DNA from: an uncultured Verrucomicrobiota bacterium
Lineage (GTDB): Bacteria; Verrucomicrobiota; Kiritimatiellia; CAIQIC01; Lenti-01
Assembly: GCA_937860055.1 (NCBI GenBank)
Contig: CALMBO010000027.1
Span: 124,001 to 188,000, forward strand
Reading direction: 5' to 3'
Length of the DNA stretch: 64,000 nucleotides
A model generated the notes under the pieces. The model saw nothing but the letters and a program-made list of their open reading frames with translations. It was not told the DNA's origin and did no database searches. Positions 39,474-48,800 of the stretch are shown one piece after another; position 1 is the first letter of the stretch; the number at the start of each line of letters is the position of its first letter. A program made the position numbers and the translations under genes.

Positions 39474-40243
39474 CGGCCCACCGCGTCCAGATGGGCCCGC
39501 CCCAGCACGCGGTCATAGAGGGATACCACCCACCGGAAGGGCGAATACAGCAGGCGCAGGCGGCAGATCGCCAGCAGCATCTGGAGCGATACGCGCCCGA
39601 CCTTCAGCTTCGACCCCCCCACATCGCTCCAGGTCGTCGGGATTTCCCGGATGCCATAATGCGCCCGGCGGGTCTTGAACAGCATGTCCACGTCGAACGC
39701 CCATCTCGTCAGGCCGATCTGCGGCACGATCGCCCGCCACGCCTCCGCCGTCATCAGCTTCGCCCCGCATTGCGTGTCGGTGATGCGCAGCTTGAACAGC
39801 CGGCGCACCAGGAAGTTGAAGATCCGCGAGGCCACGCGCCGGTTCCACGGCTGGCGGGGATTCACCACCGCTCCCTTCAGGCGCCGGGAGGCGATGATCA
39901 GCCCTGCGCCGCCGATGTTCTCCACCAGGTCGTTGAACGCGGCCGGCGGCGTCGCCCCGTCGGCGTCCACGAACCCGACAAGTCCGCCCTGCGCGACCGC
40001 CCCCCCGGCCATGATGGCGCCTCCCTTCCCGATCGGGCGCGGATCCACGGTCATGCGCAGCTGGGGAAAGCGGGACTGCAAGCCCCTCACGATCTCCTCC
40101 GTGCGGTCGGTCGTGCCGTTCACCGACACGATGATCTCGAAGTCGTTCCCGTAGCGCTCCGCGAAATACGGCAGGTAGGCCTCCAGCATCCGGCGGATGC
40201 GGCCTTCCTCGTTGTACGCGGGAACGACGATGGAAAGCTTCAT
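39470..40243 (-). CDS. Family 2 glycosyltransferase (dolichyl-phosphate glucosyltransferase-like)
   Basis: 257-residue GT2 (GT-A fold). Seen directly: VVPAYNEEGRIRRML near the start, VSVNGTTDRTEEIVRG, DPRPIGKGGAIMAGG, the acidic DADGATPPAAF region, ASRRLKG, and TQCGAKLMTAEAWRA followed by FDVDMLFKTRR. This matches the Alg5/DPG-synthase side of GT2, so a lipid-phosphate sugar donor may be its product. Overlaps both neighbours by 4 nt. Confidence 0.9.
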   Translation of the reverse strand: MKLSIVVPAYNEEGRIRRMLEAYLPYFAERYGNDFEIIVSVNGTTDRTEEIVRGLQSRFPQLRMTVDPRPIGKGGAIMAGGAVAQGGLVGFVDADGATPPAAFNDLVENIGGAGLIIASRRLKGAVVNPRQPWNRRVASRIFNFLVRRLFKLRITDTQCGAKLMTAEAWRAIVPQIGLTRWAFDVDMLFKTRRAHYGIREIPTTWSDVGGSKLKVGRVSLQMLLAICRLRLLYSPFRWVVSLYDRVLGRAHLDAVGR

Positions 40244-41970
40244 TCCTCCGGTGTCTCCGCAGGCGGCGTCCAGACGGGGATTTCCTGCTTCAGGCGCCAG
40301 AGGTCCAGGGTGGTGCCCGCCTGCCCGAAGCCCGGCACGGATTCCACCCGCTCGAAGCGCGTCTGCAGGATCTCGTCGAATGCGAGCCGGTCTTCGCGGA
40401 TGACTTCCTCGACTTCCGGCGAACGGATGCTGAGGCTATAGCCGCTCAGGGCCGCGATGGGCGCATTGGATTCCGTGGCGAGCAGTTCGAGCATCATGTC
40501 GCGGTTCATCACGCCGATCTTTTCGGCGCGTTCGCGCTCCCAGTCGGGATAGTAGCTGAACGGCCCCATTTCCAGGCCGTGCGGAACCGGCAGGCCGGCC
40601 TCCACCGCCAGATAGGTGTCCTGCGTCAGCAAATGCGTTCCCTGGGCGGCATCGGTCAGGTCGCGCACCCATTTGGCCATGTCGCGGAGCTGGGCCACGG
40701 GGCTTTGCGTGCGCAAGCGCCACCAGATGCGGTCGCGTCCCGCCACGAACCAGCTCTGCGCCAGCGGCGAGGAAAACGCATACAGCCCGCACATCAGCCA
40801 GGTGACCGTCAGGATGGCCAGCCGCCGCGCGCTGCGCATCTTGGAAGGGCCTCCGTAGCGGCGGCTTTCTTCGCGAAGCCACCAGCGCGCGCCCGTCGAG
40901 GCCAGCGCCGCGCAGAAGACCGGATAGACCGGCACCTGGTAGTCGTCATAGGGGAACGGCGCCGCCAGGTGGACCAGCGCCAGCGCGACCACCATCGTCC
41001 ACAGGAACATGTTGAAGCGGGGCGCGCTGTCGACCGGTCCGGGATACTCCGGGGAAATCTCCGATTTTTCGTCCGGTCCGGCCCGGAGGACCAGGTAGCG
41101 GCCGGCCAGGATCAGCAGGCACAGGCCGCCGAGCGCCGCAGGGAAATAGGCCTGCGCCAGGCGCGACAGGCATCCGACCTTGTAGGCGGCCTGCACCAGC
41201 CACGGCCCCGCCTCGCGCAGCGAATGGTATTCGATCACGCCGAAACGGAAGCCTTCCCGTCCCAGCGCCATGAACGGTAGCAGCGTCACCGCCAGCCCCA
41301 GCAGCCCGCCCAGGCCGAAATCCAGCCAGGCCCACGATCTCACCCGGCGCCGGAAGATCAGCAGGTAGAGCCCCCCCACCGCCAGCGAGGCCCCCAGCGA
41401 GATCCGCGTTGCCGTCGCGCAGGCCAGCAGGAATCCCGCCGCCACCGCCGCGCGGAAGCCATGGGAGGGCCGGACGCACGCCAACGCCAGCAACCCCGCG
41501 CAGAGGAACAGGCTGGAGAGGGAATATGTCTTCACCACGGTCGTGAAATAGGACTGGTAGACGTTCATCGCGATCAGCGTGAAGCACAGGCCGCCGGTCA
41601 GCCGCTGCGCCTGGCGCGGACCGGTGCGCATCGCCAGCCACACCGCGAACAGCATGCCCAGCGCGCCGAACCCCCAGGTGACCGCGCGGCCGCCCAGCAG
41701 CCCGAATTTCCCCACCCACGGATACACCCACGAATAGACCAGCGGCAGCATCGGCGACTGCGTGAAGGCGAAATCGCGGTAGGGGATGCGCCCTTCCGCC
41801 ATCTGTTTCGCCGCATAGAGATACCACCCCTCGTCCTGGTTGAGCTCGCCCATCCAGATGTTCATCGCCGACAGCGCCAGCCAGCTCGCCACCCCCGCGA
41901 AAAACAGCGCGAAATGCCCCCAGCGCCAGGCCCGGTCCGGCGCTTCGACCGCTTTGAGTTCTGCATCCAT
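40240..41970 (-). CDS. ArnT/PMT-like (GT39-type) membrane glycosyltransferase
   Basis: 576-residue integral membrane protein with about 10-11 hydrophobic segments. Seen directly: short cytoplasmic N-terminus (MDAELKAVEAPDRAWRW), a first periplasmic loop with the acidic GELNQDEGWYLYAAKQMAEGR and PYRDFAFTQSPML, the acidic motif and YRDF-type arrangement of GT39/GT83 lipid-phosphate glycosyltransferases, and a C-terminal soluble domain from about residue 390 (WVRDLTDAAQGTHLLTQDTYL). The donor would be a polyprenyl-phosphate sugar, which fits the neighbouring GT2. First gene of the trio, divergent from the gene at 42058. Confidence 0.8.
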   Translation of the reverse strand: MDAELKAVEAPDRAWRWGHFALFFAGVASWLALSAMNIWMGELNQDEGWYLYAAKQMAEGRIPYRDFAFTQSPMLPLVYSWVYPWVGKFGLLGGRAVTWGFGALGMLFAVWLAMRTGPRQAQRLTGGLCFTLIAMNVYQSYFTTVVKTYSLSSLFLCAGLLALACVRPSHGFRAAVAAGFLLACATATRISLGASLAVGGLYLLIFRRRVRSWAWLDFGLGGLLGLAVTLLPFMALGREGFRFGVIEYHSLREAGPWLVQAAYKVGCLSRLAQAYFPAALGGLCLLILAGRYLVLRAGPDEKSEISPEYPGPVDSAPRFNMFLWTMVVALALVHLAAPFPYDDYQVPVYPVFCAALASTGARWWLREESRRYGGPSKMRSARRLAILTVTWLMCGLYAFSSPLAQSWFVAGRDRIWWRLRTQSPVAQLRDMAKWVRDLTDAAQGTHLLTQDTYLAVEAGLPVPHGLEMGPFSYYPDWERERAEKIGVMNRDMMLELLATESNAPIAALSGYSLSIRSPEVEEVIREDRLAFDEILQTRFERVESVPGFGQAGTTLDLWRLKQEIPVWTPPAETPEE

Positions 41971-42021
41971 ATTGGTTCGCGATTGTCCCCGAACCGCCCC
42001 CCCGCCGCAACCCCAAAATGG

Positions 42022-42050
42022 TTGCCGCCGCCCGGGTTCGGCGCTATCTT
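42022..42050 (+). promoter_or_regulatory. Candidate promoter of the transglutaminase-like gene (leaderless layout)
   Basis: TTGCCG at 42022-42027, 17-nt spacer, TATCTT at 42045-42050, then 7 nt to the ATG at 42058. No Shine-Dalgarno sequence. Confidence 0.45.
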
Positions 42051-42057
42051 GCGGCGC

Positions 42058-43794
42058 ATGAACCCCACTTCCATCCCGCCCGTCCCCGCCGAACGCCTCG
42101 AGGAAATCTCCTCCGCCTACACCCTCTCCGACATGGAGATCTTCGTCTTCCCCTCCCTGCTCTATCCCCTCGTCCTCGCCAACCTCATGTCCCCCGCCAT
42201 CTGGAAATGGCGCGACGACCCCTGGTTCGCCAATTTCCCGAAGCTGACGCCCTACCGCCGCATCCTGCGCCTCAAGCAGTTCATCATGGACCACTACGCC
42301 TTCAACCTCGACCTCGAGACCTGGGGCCTCACCACCCAGCAGAAGGAAATGGCCCGCTTCTCTCCCTTCATCGCCCCCGAAACCATCGCCAAAAGCAACG
42401 CCCTCTTCGGCTACGAAGGCGACCGGTTCTACTTCTCCCTCGACATCCGCCGCCACTTCGGCCTCGACAAGTACACCTCCGACACCATCCCGTACTGGAA
42501 AACCGAAACCGTCGAGGCCATGGATGCCTTCCGCTTCAAGCCCGGCCACGAAAACCAGGGCGCCGGCGAATGCGTCTCCCTTTCCACCCTCTACGCCGCC
42601 GCCCTCTTCATCCTCTGCGGAATCCCCCTCGACGACATCTTCCTCGTCGCCACCCCCCTCCACTCCCAGAACTTCGTCGACGTCAACGACGGCATCCTCA
42701 CCAACAACCGCCGCCTCGTCACCAAGGCCATGTGGTTCAACGGCACCGAACTCTCCACCAAGGCCCGCCGCGCCCTTGAAAACGAACAGGTCACCATCGT
42801 CGCCCACCGCACCGGCTGGGTCCACACCGTCTACCCCGAAGCCTCCATCGATCCCGCGGCCTATGAGCGTTTCCAGAAAAAACTAGGTGCCTTCCTCAAA
42901 ACCCCCGTCACCTCGGAAATCCTCTTCAATTTCCTGCGCCAAAGCCCCGAACGGCAGAAATGCTTCCAGATCGAGCACGCGTGCTGCGGCAAGCGCCGCT
43001 GGATCCCCGCCGAAACCGCCTACGCCTTCGAAAACTCCTGCTCCTACAAGGTTTCCGACGCGACCCGGTCCAAGCTCCTCGACGAACTCGACGAGGACGA
43101 CTTCTTCGCCGAACCCCTCCCCGACCGCATTCCCCTCAACAAGTTCGACGAATTCTTCAAGCAGGGCCACATCGATCTCGACAAGGAGGAGGACCTCCAG
43201 CGCCTCGCCCGCGAAGTCAACTGCTACCACGCCGGCGCCTGCGAAATCATCAAGGAACTCCGCGCCTTCTGCCACCTCGAACCCCGCTGGCCCGACGCCC
43301 ACCAGCCGCGGCAATTCACCCGCGGCCCCTCCATCGATCTCTTGCCCGGCATGACCCGCAACGAAATCATCGCCGCCCTCGACGCCGCCCGCGCCGAAAA
43401 TCCCGTCGCCGACATGGCCTTCCACGCCTTCCGCGATTTGTCCCGCGTCGACCCGCGCCCCTACTTCAAGGCCGCCATCGAACGCTCTCCCGTTTGCCTC
43501 GAAGCCGCCCGCGCCATGGAACTCCCCATGATCCTTGCCTGCCTGCGCGAAATGCCCGGCGAATCCATCTACGACTCCACCCGCGCCGCCCAGCCCGACG
43601 AAGTCTGGAACGCCCGCCGCGGCGACGGCTTCGAAAAAGCCGTCACCCTCGCCGCCATTTTGCATTCCCGCGCTCCCGAGTACCCCTTCACGCTCCGGGT
43701 AGCCGGCGAAACCGCCACCCTCTCCTTCAACGGCCAGGATTATTCTTTCCCCACCCGCAAAGGCCTCTCCCTCGATTTGTCCTGGCCCTTATAG
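42058..43794 (+). CDS. Unrecognised 578-aa protein with a probable transglutaminase-like cysteine-catalytic core
   Basis: No signal peptide, so probably cytoplasmic. I do not recognise the family by name. Residues about 165-215 carry what looks like the papain/transglutaminase triad: GAGECVSLSTLYAAALFILCGIP with candidate nucleophile C172 at the start of a long helix, then VATPLHSQNFVDVNDG with H202 and D211, in the order and spacing of the transglutaminase fold. N-terminal segment is helical (RILRLKQFIMDHYAFN). The C-terminal 300 residues are acidic helical segments with no known motif (DELDEDDFFAEPLPDRI). Codon use is strongly C-ending like its neighbours. Leaderless-type promoter; stands alone before a 274-nt repeat-rich gap. 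Transpeptidase, peptidase or inactive binding protein are all possible. Confidence 0.6.
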   Translation: MNPTSIPPVPAERLEEISSAYTLSDMEIFVFPSLLYPLVLANLMSPAIWKWRDDPWFANFPKLTPYRRILRLKQFIMDHYAFNLDLETWGLTTQQKEMARFSPFIAPETIAKSNALFGYEGDRFYFSLDIRRHFGLDKYTSDTIPYWKTETVEAMDAFRFKPGHENQGAGECVSLSTLYAAALFILCGIPLDDIFLVATPLHSQNFVDVNDGILTNNRRLVTKAMWFNGTELSTKARRALENEQVTIVAHRTGWVHTVYPEASIDPAAYERFQKKLGAFLKTPVTSEILFNFLRQSPERQKCFQIEHACCGKRRWIPAETAYAFENSCSYKVSDATRSKLLDELDEDDFFAEPLPDRIPLNKFDEFFKQGHIDLDKEEDLQRLAREVNCYHAGACEIIKELRAFCHLEPRWPDAHQPRQFTRGPSIDLLPGMTRNEIIAALDAARAENPVADMAFHAFRDLSRVDPRPYFKAAIERSPVCLEAARAMELPMILACLREMPGESIYDSTRAAQPDEVWNARRGDGFEKAVTLAAILHSRAPEYPFTLRVAGETATLSFNGQDYSFPTRKGLSLDLSWPL

Positions 43795-44068
43795 GTGGGG
43801 ACGCCGCGCCGCGGCGTCCGCTGTCCCCCCGCAATAATATCCTGGACGGCACGGCGTGCCGTCCCTACCCCCCGGTCTTGTAGCCTGGATCCAGAACCCG
43901 GCTCTCACAGAGACACAGAGCGCACAGAGGGGGGGGATCCGTTCGGGCTCCAAACTCCGTGTCCTTTGTGACTCCGTGTGAGAATCGTCCCATTTTCTTT
44001 TATTTTCGGTCGATATAGGCCTCGAACCGTCGCGGGAATTGCGCTATGAATCCCTTGGAGGTTGTTAA
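43795..44068. repeat. 274-nt gap with REP-like palindromes and CACAGAG-type inverted repeat
   Basis: Two perfect 9-bp/3-nt hairpins: GGACGCCGC-GCC-GCGGCGTCC (43799-43819) and GGACGGCAC-GGC-GTGCCGTCC (43844-43864). They are followed by CTCACAGAGACACAGAG (from 43902) and the roughly inverted CTCCGTGTCCTTTGTGAC...GTGTGAG (43955-43982). The last 85 nt are more AT-rich and lead into the glycerate kinase ribosome binding site. No gene is seen. The structure resembles extragenic palindromic or miniature mobile elements. Confidence 0.75.
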
Positions 44069-45193
44069 GTGCCGCTGCGCATATTGATCGTTCCGGACAA
44101 GTTCAAGGGCACGCTGACGGCTCCCCAGGCGGCGGCGGCGATCGCCCGGGGATGGGCCGAAGCGCGGCCGCAGGACCTCCTTGAGGAATTGCCGATGTCC
44201 GATGGCGGCGACGGCTTCGGGAAAATCCTCGGCGGCCTGCTGGGGGCCGATCGCCGCACCTGCGGCACGGTGGACGCCGCGGGCCGCTCCCGCACCGCGG
44301 AATGGTGGTTTCGGCCCGATGCCGGCCAGGCGGTATTCGAGGCCGCGCAGGTGAACGGCCTGGCCCTGTTGCCGCCCGGCCAATACCACCCCTTCCAGCT
44401 CGACACCTTCGGCATCGGCGCGGTCCTGCGCGCGGTGGAACGGGTTGGTGCCCGCCGCCTCTGCATCGGCATCGGCGGCAGCGCCACGAATGATGGCGGC
44501 TTCGGCGCGGCCCGCGCCTTGGGCTGGGTTTTCCGCGATTCCGCCGGGGAAGGGCTCCAACGCTGGACCGATTTGGACCGCCTGGCGACCGTGGAATTGC
44601 CATCCCGGCCGCTCGGCATCCCGGAGGTGGCCATTGCCGTGGACGTGGCGAATCCCCTGCTCGGACCGGAAGGCGCCACCCGGGTCTACGGTCCGCAAAA
44701 GGGCCTGCGGGCGGAGGAACTGCCCAAGGCCGAAGGTTGCCTGCGCCGCCTGGCGGAGGTTTTGCGCGCACGCACCGGACAAGCGGTGGAAGAGGAGGCG
44801 GGCGCCGGAGCCGCCGGAGGACTGGGATTCGGATTGAAGGTTTTCGCCGGCGGAAGGTTCCAATCCGGCGCGGCGCTCTTTGCGACGCAGGCGCGTCTGG
44901 AGGATCGAATCCGGCAGGCGGATCTGGTGGTCACCGGCGAGGGGGCGCTGGATGCCCAATCCCTCATGGGCAAAGGGGTGGGCTTCGTTTCGGACTTGGC
45001 CGCCCGCGCGGGCAAGCGCTGCCTCTGCCTGGCGGGTTCGGTTGCGATGGCTCCCCGGGAGGCGCCTTGGCCGGGTTTCCAGGCCTTTGCCATCGTGCCT
45101 GGCATCGCCCCCCTGCCGGAAGCCCAGGCGCATGCGGGGGATTGCCTGCGCCGTTTGGCGGCCCAAACCGCCGCCACGCTGGAAGGCGCCTGA
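44069..45193 (+). CDS. Glycerate kinase (GlxK/GarK type)
   Basis: 374-residue class II glycerate kinase that phosphorylates D-glycerate, giving 2- or 3-phosphoglycerate. Seen directly: RILIVPDKFKGTLTAPQAA at the N-terminus, ELPMSDGGDGFGKIL, the phosphate-binding LCIGIGGSATNDGGFGAA, DVANPLLGPEGATRVYGPQKG, GAAGGLGFGLKVFAGG and DLVVTGEGALDAQSLMGKG. The start is a GTG at 44069 with TTGGAGG upstream. No sugar-acid catabolic genes are adjacent. Confidence 0.95.
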   Translation: MPLRILIVPDKFKGTLTAPQAAAAIARGWAEARPQDLLEELPMSDGGDGFGKILGGLLGADRRTCGTVDAAGRSRTAEWWFRPDAGQAVFEAAQVNGLALLPPGQYHPFQLDTFGIGAVLRAVERVGARRLCIGIGGSATNDGGFGAARALGWVFRDSAGEGLQRWTDLDRLATVELPSRPLGIPEVAIAVDVANPLLGPEGATRVYGPQKGLRAEELPKAEGCLRRLAEVLRARTGQAVEEEAGAGAAGGLGFGLKVFAGGRFQSGAALFATQARLEDRIRQADLVVTGEGALDAQSLMGKGVGFVSDLAARAGKRCLCLAGSVAMAPREAPWPGFQAFAIVPGIAPLPEAQAHAGDCLRRLAAQTAATLEGA

Positions 45194-45220
45194 ACGCTTC
45201 CATTCTCCGCCTTTCTGCGC

Positions 45221-45226
45221 TATACG
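45221..45226 (+). promoter_or_regulatory. Possible -10 box of the GNAT gene (leaderless layout)
   Basis: TATACG lies 6 nt before the ATG at 45233, inside the 39-nt gap after the glycerate kinase. A -35 box (TTCCAT, 45198-45203) is poor. It is listed because it matches the TAnnn(T) spacing pattern seen at five or six other starts. Confidence 0.3.
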
Positions 45227-45232
45227 GCGTCA

Positions 45233-45748
45233 ATGAATTCCCGCCTTCTCATCCGGAACGAAACCCCCGCCGACATCCCTGCGATCCGCGACGTGACCGC
45301 CGCGGCATTCGAAACACTGGCGATCAGCAGCCACACCGAACAGTACATCGTGGCGGCGCTGCGCGCGGCGAAGGCGCTGTCCGTCTCGCTCGTGGCGGAA
45401 CGGGATGGCCGCGTGGTGGGCCACATCGCCTTTTCGCCTGTGGCGATCTCGGACGGCACGCCGGACTGGTACGGCCTGGGTCCCGTCTCGGTGCTGCCCG
45501 CGATGCAGAGGCAGGGCATCGGAAAGGCCCTGATCCAGGAGGGGCTGGCCCGGCTGAAAGACCTGCACGCCAAAGGGTGCTGCCTCGTGGGCCATCCGGA
45601 GTACTACCGGAAATTCGGCTTCGAAAACGCGCCCGGCCTGTCGGTCGAGGGCGTCCCGCCGGAGGTGTTTTTCGCCCTTCCCTTCGACGGCCGCATGCCT
45701 CAGGGCACCGTCGCCTTCCACGGCGCCTTCCGCGCCACGCAGGAATAG
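45233..45748 (+). CDS. GNAT N-acetyltransferase (YhbS-like)
   Basis: 171-residue acetyltransferase. Seen directly: N-terminal RNETPADIPAIRDVTAAAFE, SVSLVAERDGRVVGHIAFSPV, the acetyl-CoA-binding motif A as GPVSVLPAMQRQGIGKALIQE, then CCLVGHPEYYRKFGFENA and a C-terminal EVFFALPFDGRMP. The GHPEYYRKFGF segment is characteristic of YhbS-like proteins, which act on small amines or peptides. No ribosome binding site is visible; it may be co-transcribed from glycerate kinase or start leaderless. It converges on the giant gene at 45813. Confidence 0.9.
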   Translation: MNSRLLIRNETPADIPAIRDVTAAAFETLAISSHTEQYIVAALRAAKALSVSLVAERDGRVVGHIAFSPVAISDGTPDWYGLGPVSVLPAMQRQGIGKALIQEGLARLKDLHAKGCCLVGHPEYYRKFGFENAPGLSVEGVPPEVFFALPFDGRMPQGTVAFHGAFRATQE

Positions 45749-45812
45749 AAAGGCGGCGGCCAGGCGGATCAGGCTCCCTGGCCCCTTGGCGGGAAGTCCC
45801 CGGATACCCTAC

Positions 45813-48800
45813 TTATGGCGCGTCGGGCCAGGAGACGCGGATGCCATAGTAGTACGTGCCGACGGGCACCGGCGCGGCATTCGTGTAGGCGTTGGTGGGC
45901 GTGTCGGCCGACAGGCTGCCCACGTGCTGCGTGTACGCGCTGGCGGCATTCGTCGCCCGCCAGATCGAATAGACGCGGCCCGTCGCGCTTGGCCAGCGGA
46001 ACACCAGGTTCGTCTCCGCGCCCTTCTCCACGACCGTCGGACCCAGCACCAGCACCGATGTGTTGGTCTTCGGATTCGTCCCCGAAATATATTCGGCGTA
46101 ATTGCTCGCGCCGTCCTCGTCGTCGTCCGCGTCGGCCAGCCCGTTGGTCGTTCCGTTGAAGTAGGCCGCCTCGTACTCGTCGGGCATCCCGTCGCCGTCG
46201 CTGTCCGCGCCCGGATCCACCTGCACACCGGTCACCAGGACATCGTCGAACGCGATGTTGCTGTAGAGCTTGTTCCACGTGAACCGCAGTTGCGTCGCGG
46301 ATTCGGACAGCGCGAACGAATATGTCGTCCCCGTGTTCGCCGGATTGGTGATGATGCCCGCGGCGGTCCAGCTTCCGCCGACGAGCTGCGCCACCTCGAA
46401 GGTCCCCGTCCCGTTCGCCGTGACCGCCCGCATCCAGAACTGCACGTTCGTCCCGCCCAGGAACGTCGGGCTGACGATGAAGTCGCCGTCGCTGTCGAAC
46501 TTCACCGAGGGCGTTGCCTCGCCATAGTACGTCGCGGAGTAGTTCGTCACCCCGCTGAATGCCCATCCCGGCGGCACGTTCGTCAGCACCGTGTCGAACG
46601 GCTCGTCGATCAGGACGATGGAATTCGTGTCCGGCTCCGCCGTGTACGTGGCGGTGAAGGAGTTGGTCGTGCCGTTCGTCGTGGCCGTCGCCGCGTCCGC
46701 CGGCGCGATCCATCCCGTGGCCGCGCTGAACGACGCCGTGTGCGCCCCGGCCACCAGCCCGGTCGCCACCGATCCGCTGGCCCGCCATGCGCCGCCGTCC
46801 ACCCGCCACTGCGCCCCCGCCGCCACCGCCTCCGCCGGCAGGATCGTCACCGACAGCGCGCTGGAGACCGGCGCGGCCGCCACCACCAGGGTCACCGTGT
46901 CCGTCGCGCCCTGACTCTGCAGGTAGTTCATGCCCGCCACCCGGATCAGGTTCGTCCCCGTCGCCAGCGACACCTCCACGCTCCACGACGGCGTTGCGGC
47001 CACGCTGCCGCTCGCCCCCGTCAGGGCGTTGCTCCATGTCAAATCACCCGTCACCGCCGCGTTGTTCGTCCCCTCGACCGTGAAGGATGCCGTTCCCGCC
47101 GCCAGCGTCTGGTTGGTCGTCGTGACGTCCACCACCGGCGCATCCTCCGGCGCGTCGCCGAAGAAAGCGATGGTCCGGGCCATCAGCCCGGTCCGCATGC
47201 TGGCATCATGGATCGTCTCGAACGGGAAGCCCATCACCACCAGCCGGTAGGTGTTGCTGAAGGCCAGCGCCGCCACGTTCGTCCCCGAAGTGGACGAGCC
47301 ATACACGATCGCCCCTTCGGAAGCCGGCGAACCCGTCGCCACCAGCTTGTCCGGATACGCCGCCTTGTAGGTCGTCCCCGTCCCCGTGTAGTCGAAGGCG
47401 AAGGCGCCCAATCCGCCGAAAACGCCGTTGGTCTTCGCGGCGACCCGGTTTGTCGCCGCGTCGTCCGCCCCGTAGGCGGTCTTCAGCACATTCGAGCAGA
47501 AGCTCTTGTCGGCCGCGGTTCCGGAATACTGCAAATCCCAGCCCAGCTCCGTTCCCGACACGAACAGCCGGTTCCCCGCCGCCAGGAAGTTCGACACCGC
47601 CGCCTGCTCCGTGGCCGTGAAAGTCTCGTTCGCCGTGGATTCACGCCCCAGGATCCAGTAGGCGGCATGGTAGTCCGCCAGGTCCAGATCCCCGTCCGCC
47701 ACCGCCTCGCTGTCGCACGAGTCGAAATAGCGCCCCGCCGCCGCGATCGCCTCTCCGTGCTGGATCACATAGTCCTGCGAATTGATCTTGCGCTGGATGA
47801 CGCGCGTGACATCGCCGCCGATGTTGTTGCCGATGTATTCCGTCGGCGAAATCCGCCGCTCGTTGCGCTCGAAGCCGTTCACGACCAGGTGCGGCGCGAA
47901 ACCCGATGGCGACACCCGCACGCCCACCGTCTTGGACGCCAGCGATTCGCCGCCTGCGTTCGTCGCGCAGACCTGGAAGTAGTAGATCTGCCCGGCCGTC
48001 ATGTTCGTCAGCGTGGCGGTCAGGGTGCCGGCGCCGGAGACGGAGACGGGATTGCCGAAGCCGTAGCCGTTGGTCGAACGGTAGATGATGTAGCCCGTGG
48101 CGGCGTGCCCGCCGGCCTGGTTCGTGGCCGGCGCCTGCCACGCCAGCCTCACGTTCCCCGCCCCGGCGTTTGCCGCGCTCACGTGCGTCGGCGGATCCGG
48201 GAGCAGAACGGACGGGACCGCCGCGTTGTTCGTCGTCAGGTGCTTCACGATCGCCTGGTAGCTCGCCATTGCCATGACGCGCCGGGCCGACGGACACCGC
48301 AACAGGTACGTGTCGTATGTGTTGTCGTGATAGCCCACCTCGATGATCGTGGTGTTCATTTCGTTGGAAATGACGCCGTAGATTTCGCCGTACGTCGAGC
48401 CGTAGAGGTTGGCGGTGTTGTTGGTGAAACTGTCAGGAAACCACACGCCCAGATCCCCGTACCCCAGGTCGTTCGTCAGTTCCTTGGCGATCAGCAGGGC
48501 GTAGTCCTGCTGGTATCCGCTGAACGGGCTCACATAGCGCGTGTCGTAGAGGCCCATCGGGCCGCGCCCCGCGCCGGAACCGGCGTTGGAGTGGAAGCCC
48601 AGATAGATGCGGTCCCACATGGAGCCGTCGGCCTCGCGGTTCATTTCCACCGCCATGCGGCAGGGCGCGCCGACGTTGTCATCGCTGTCGCTCAGGGTGG
48701 CGCTGTCGTACAGCGTCGAGCTCATGCCCTGCCCCGTCATCGCCTGCACCCAGTAGCGCGAGGCCTCCAGCTCGCGCGCAAAGCCCGACACGCCGCCGTC

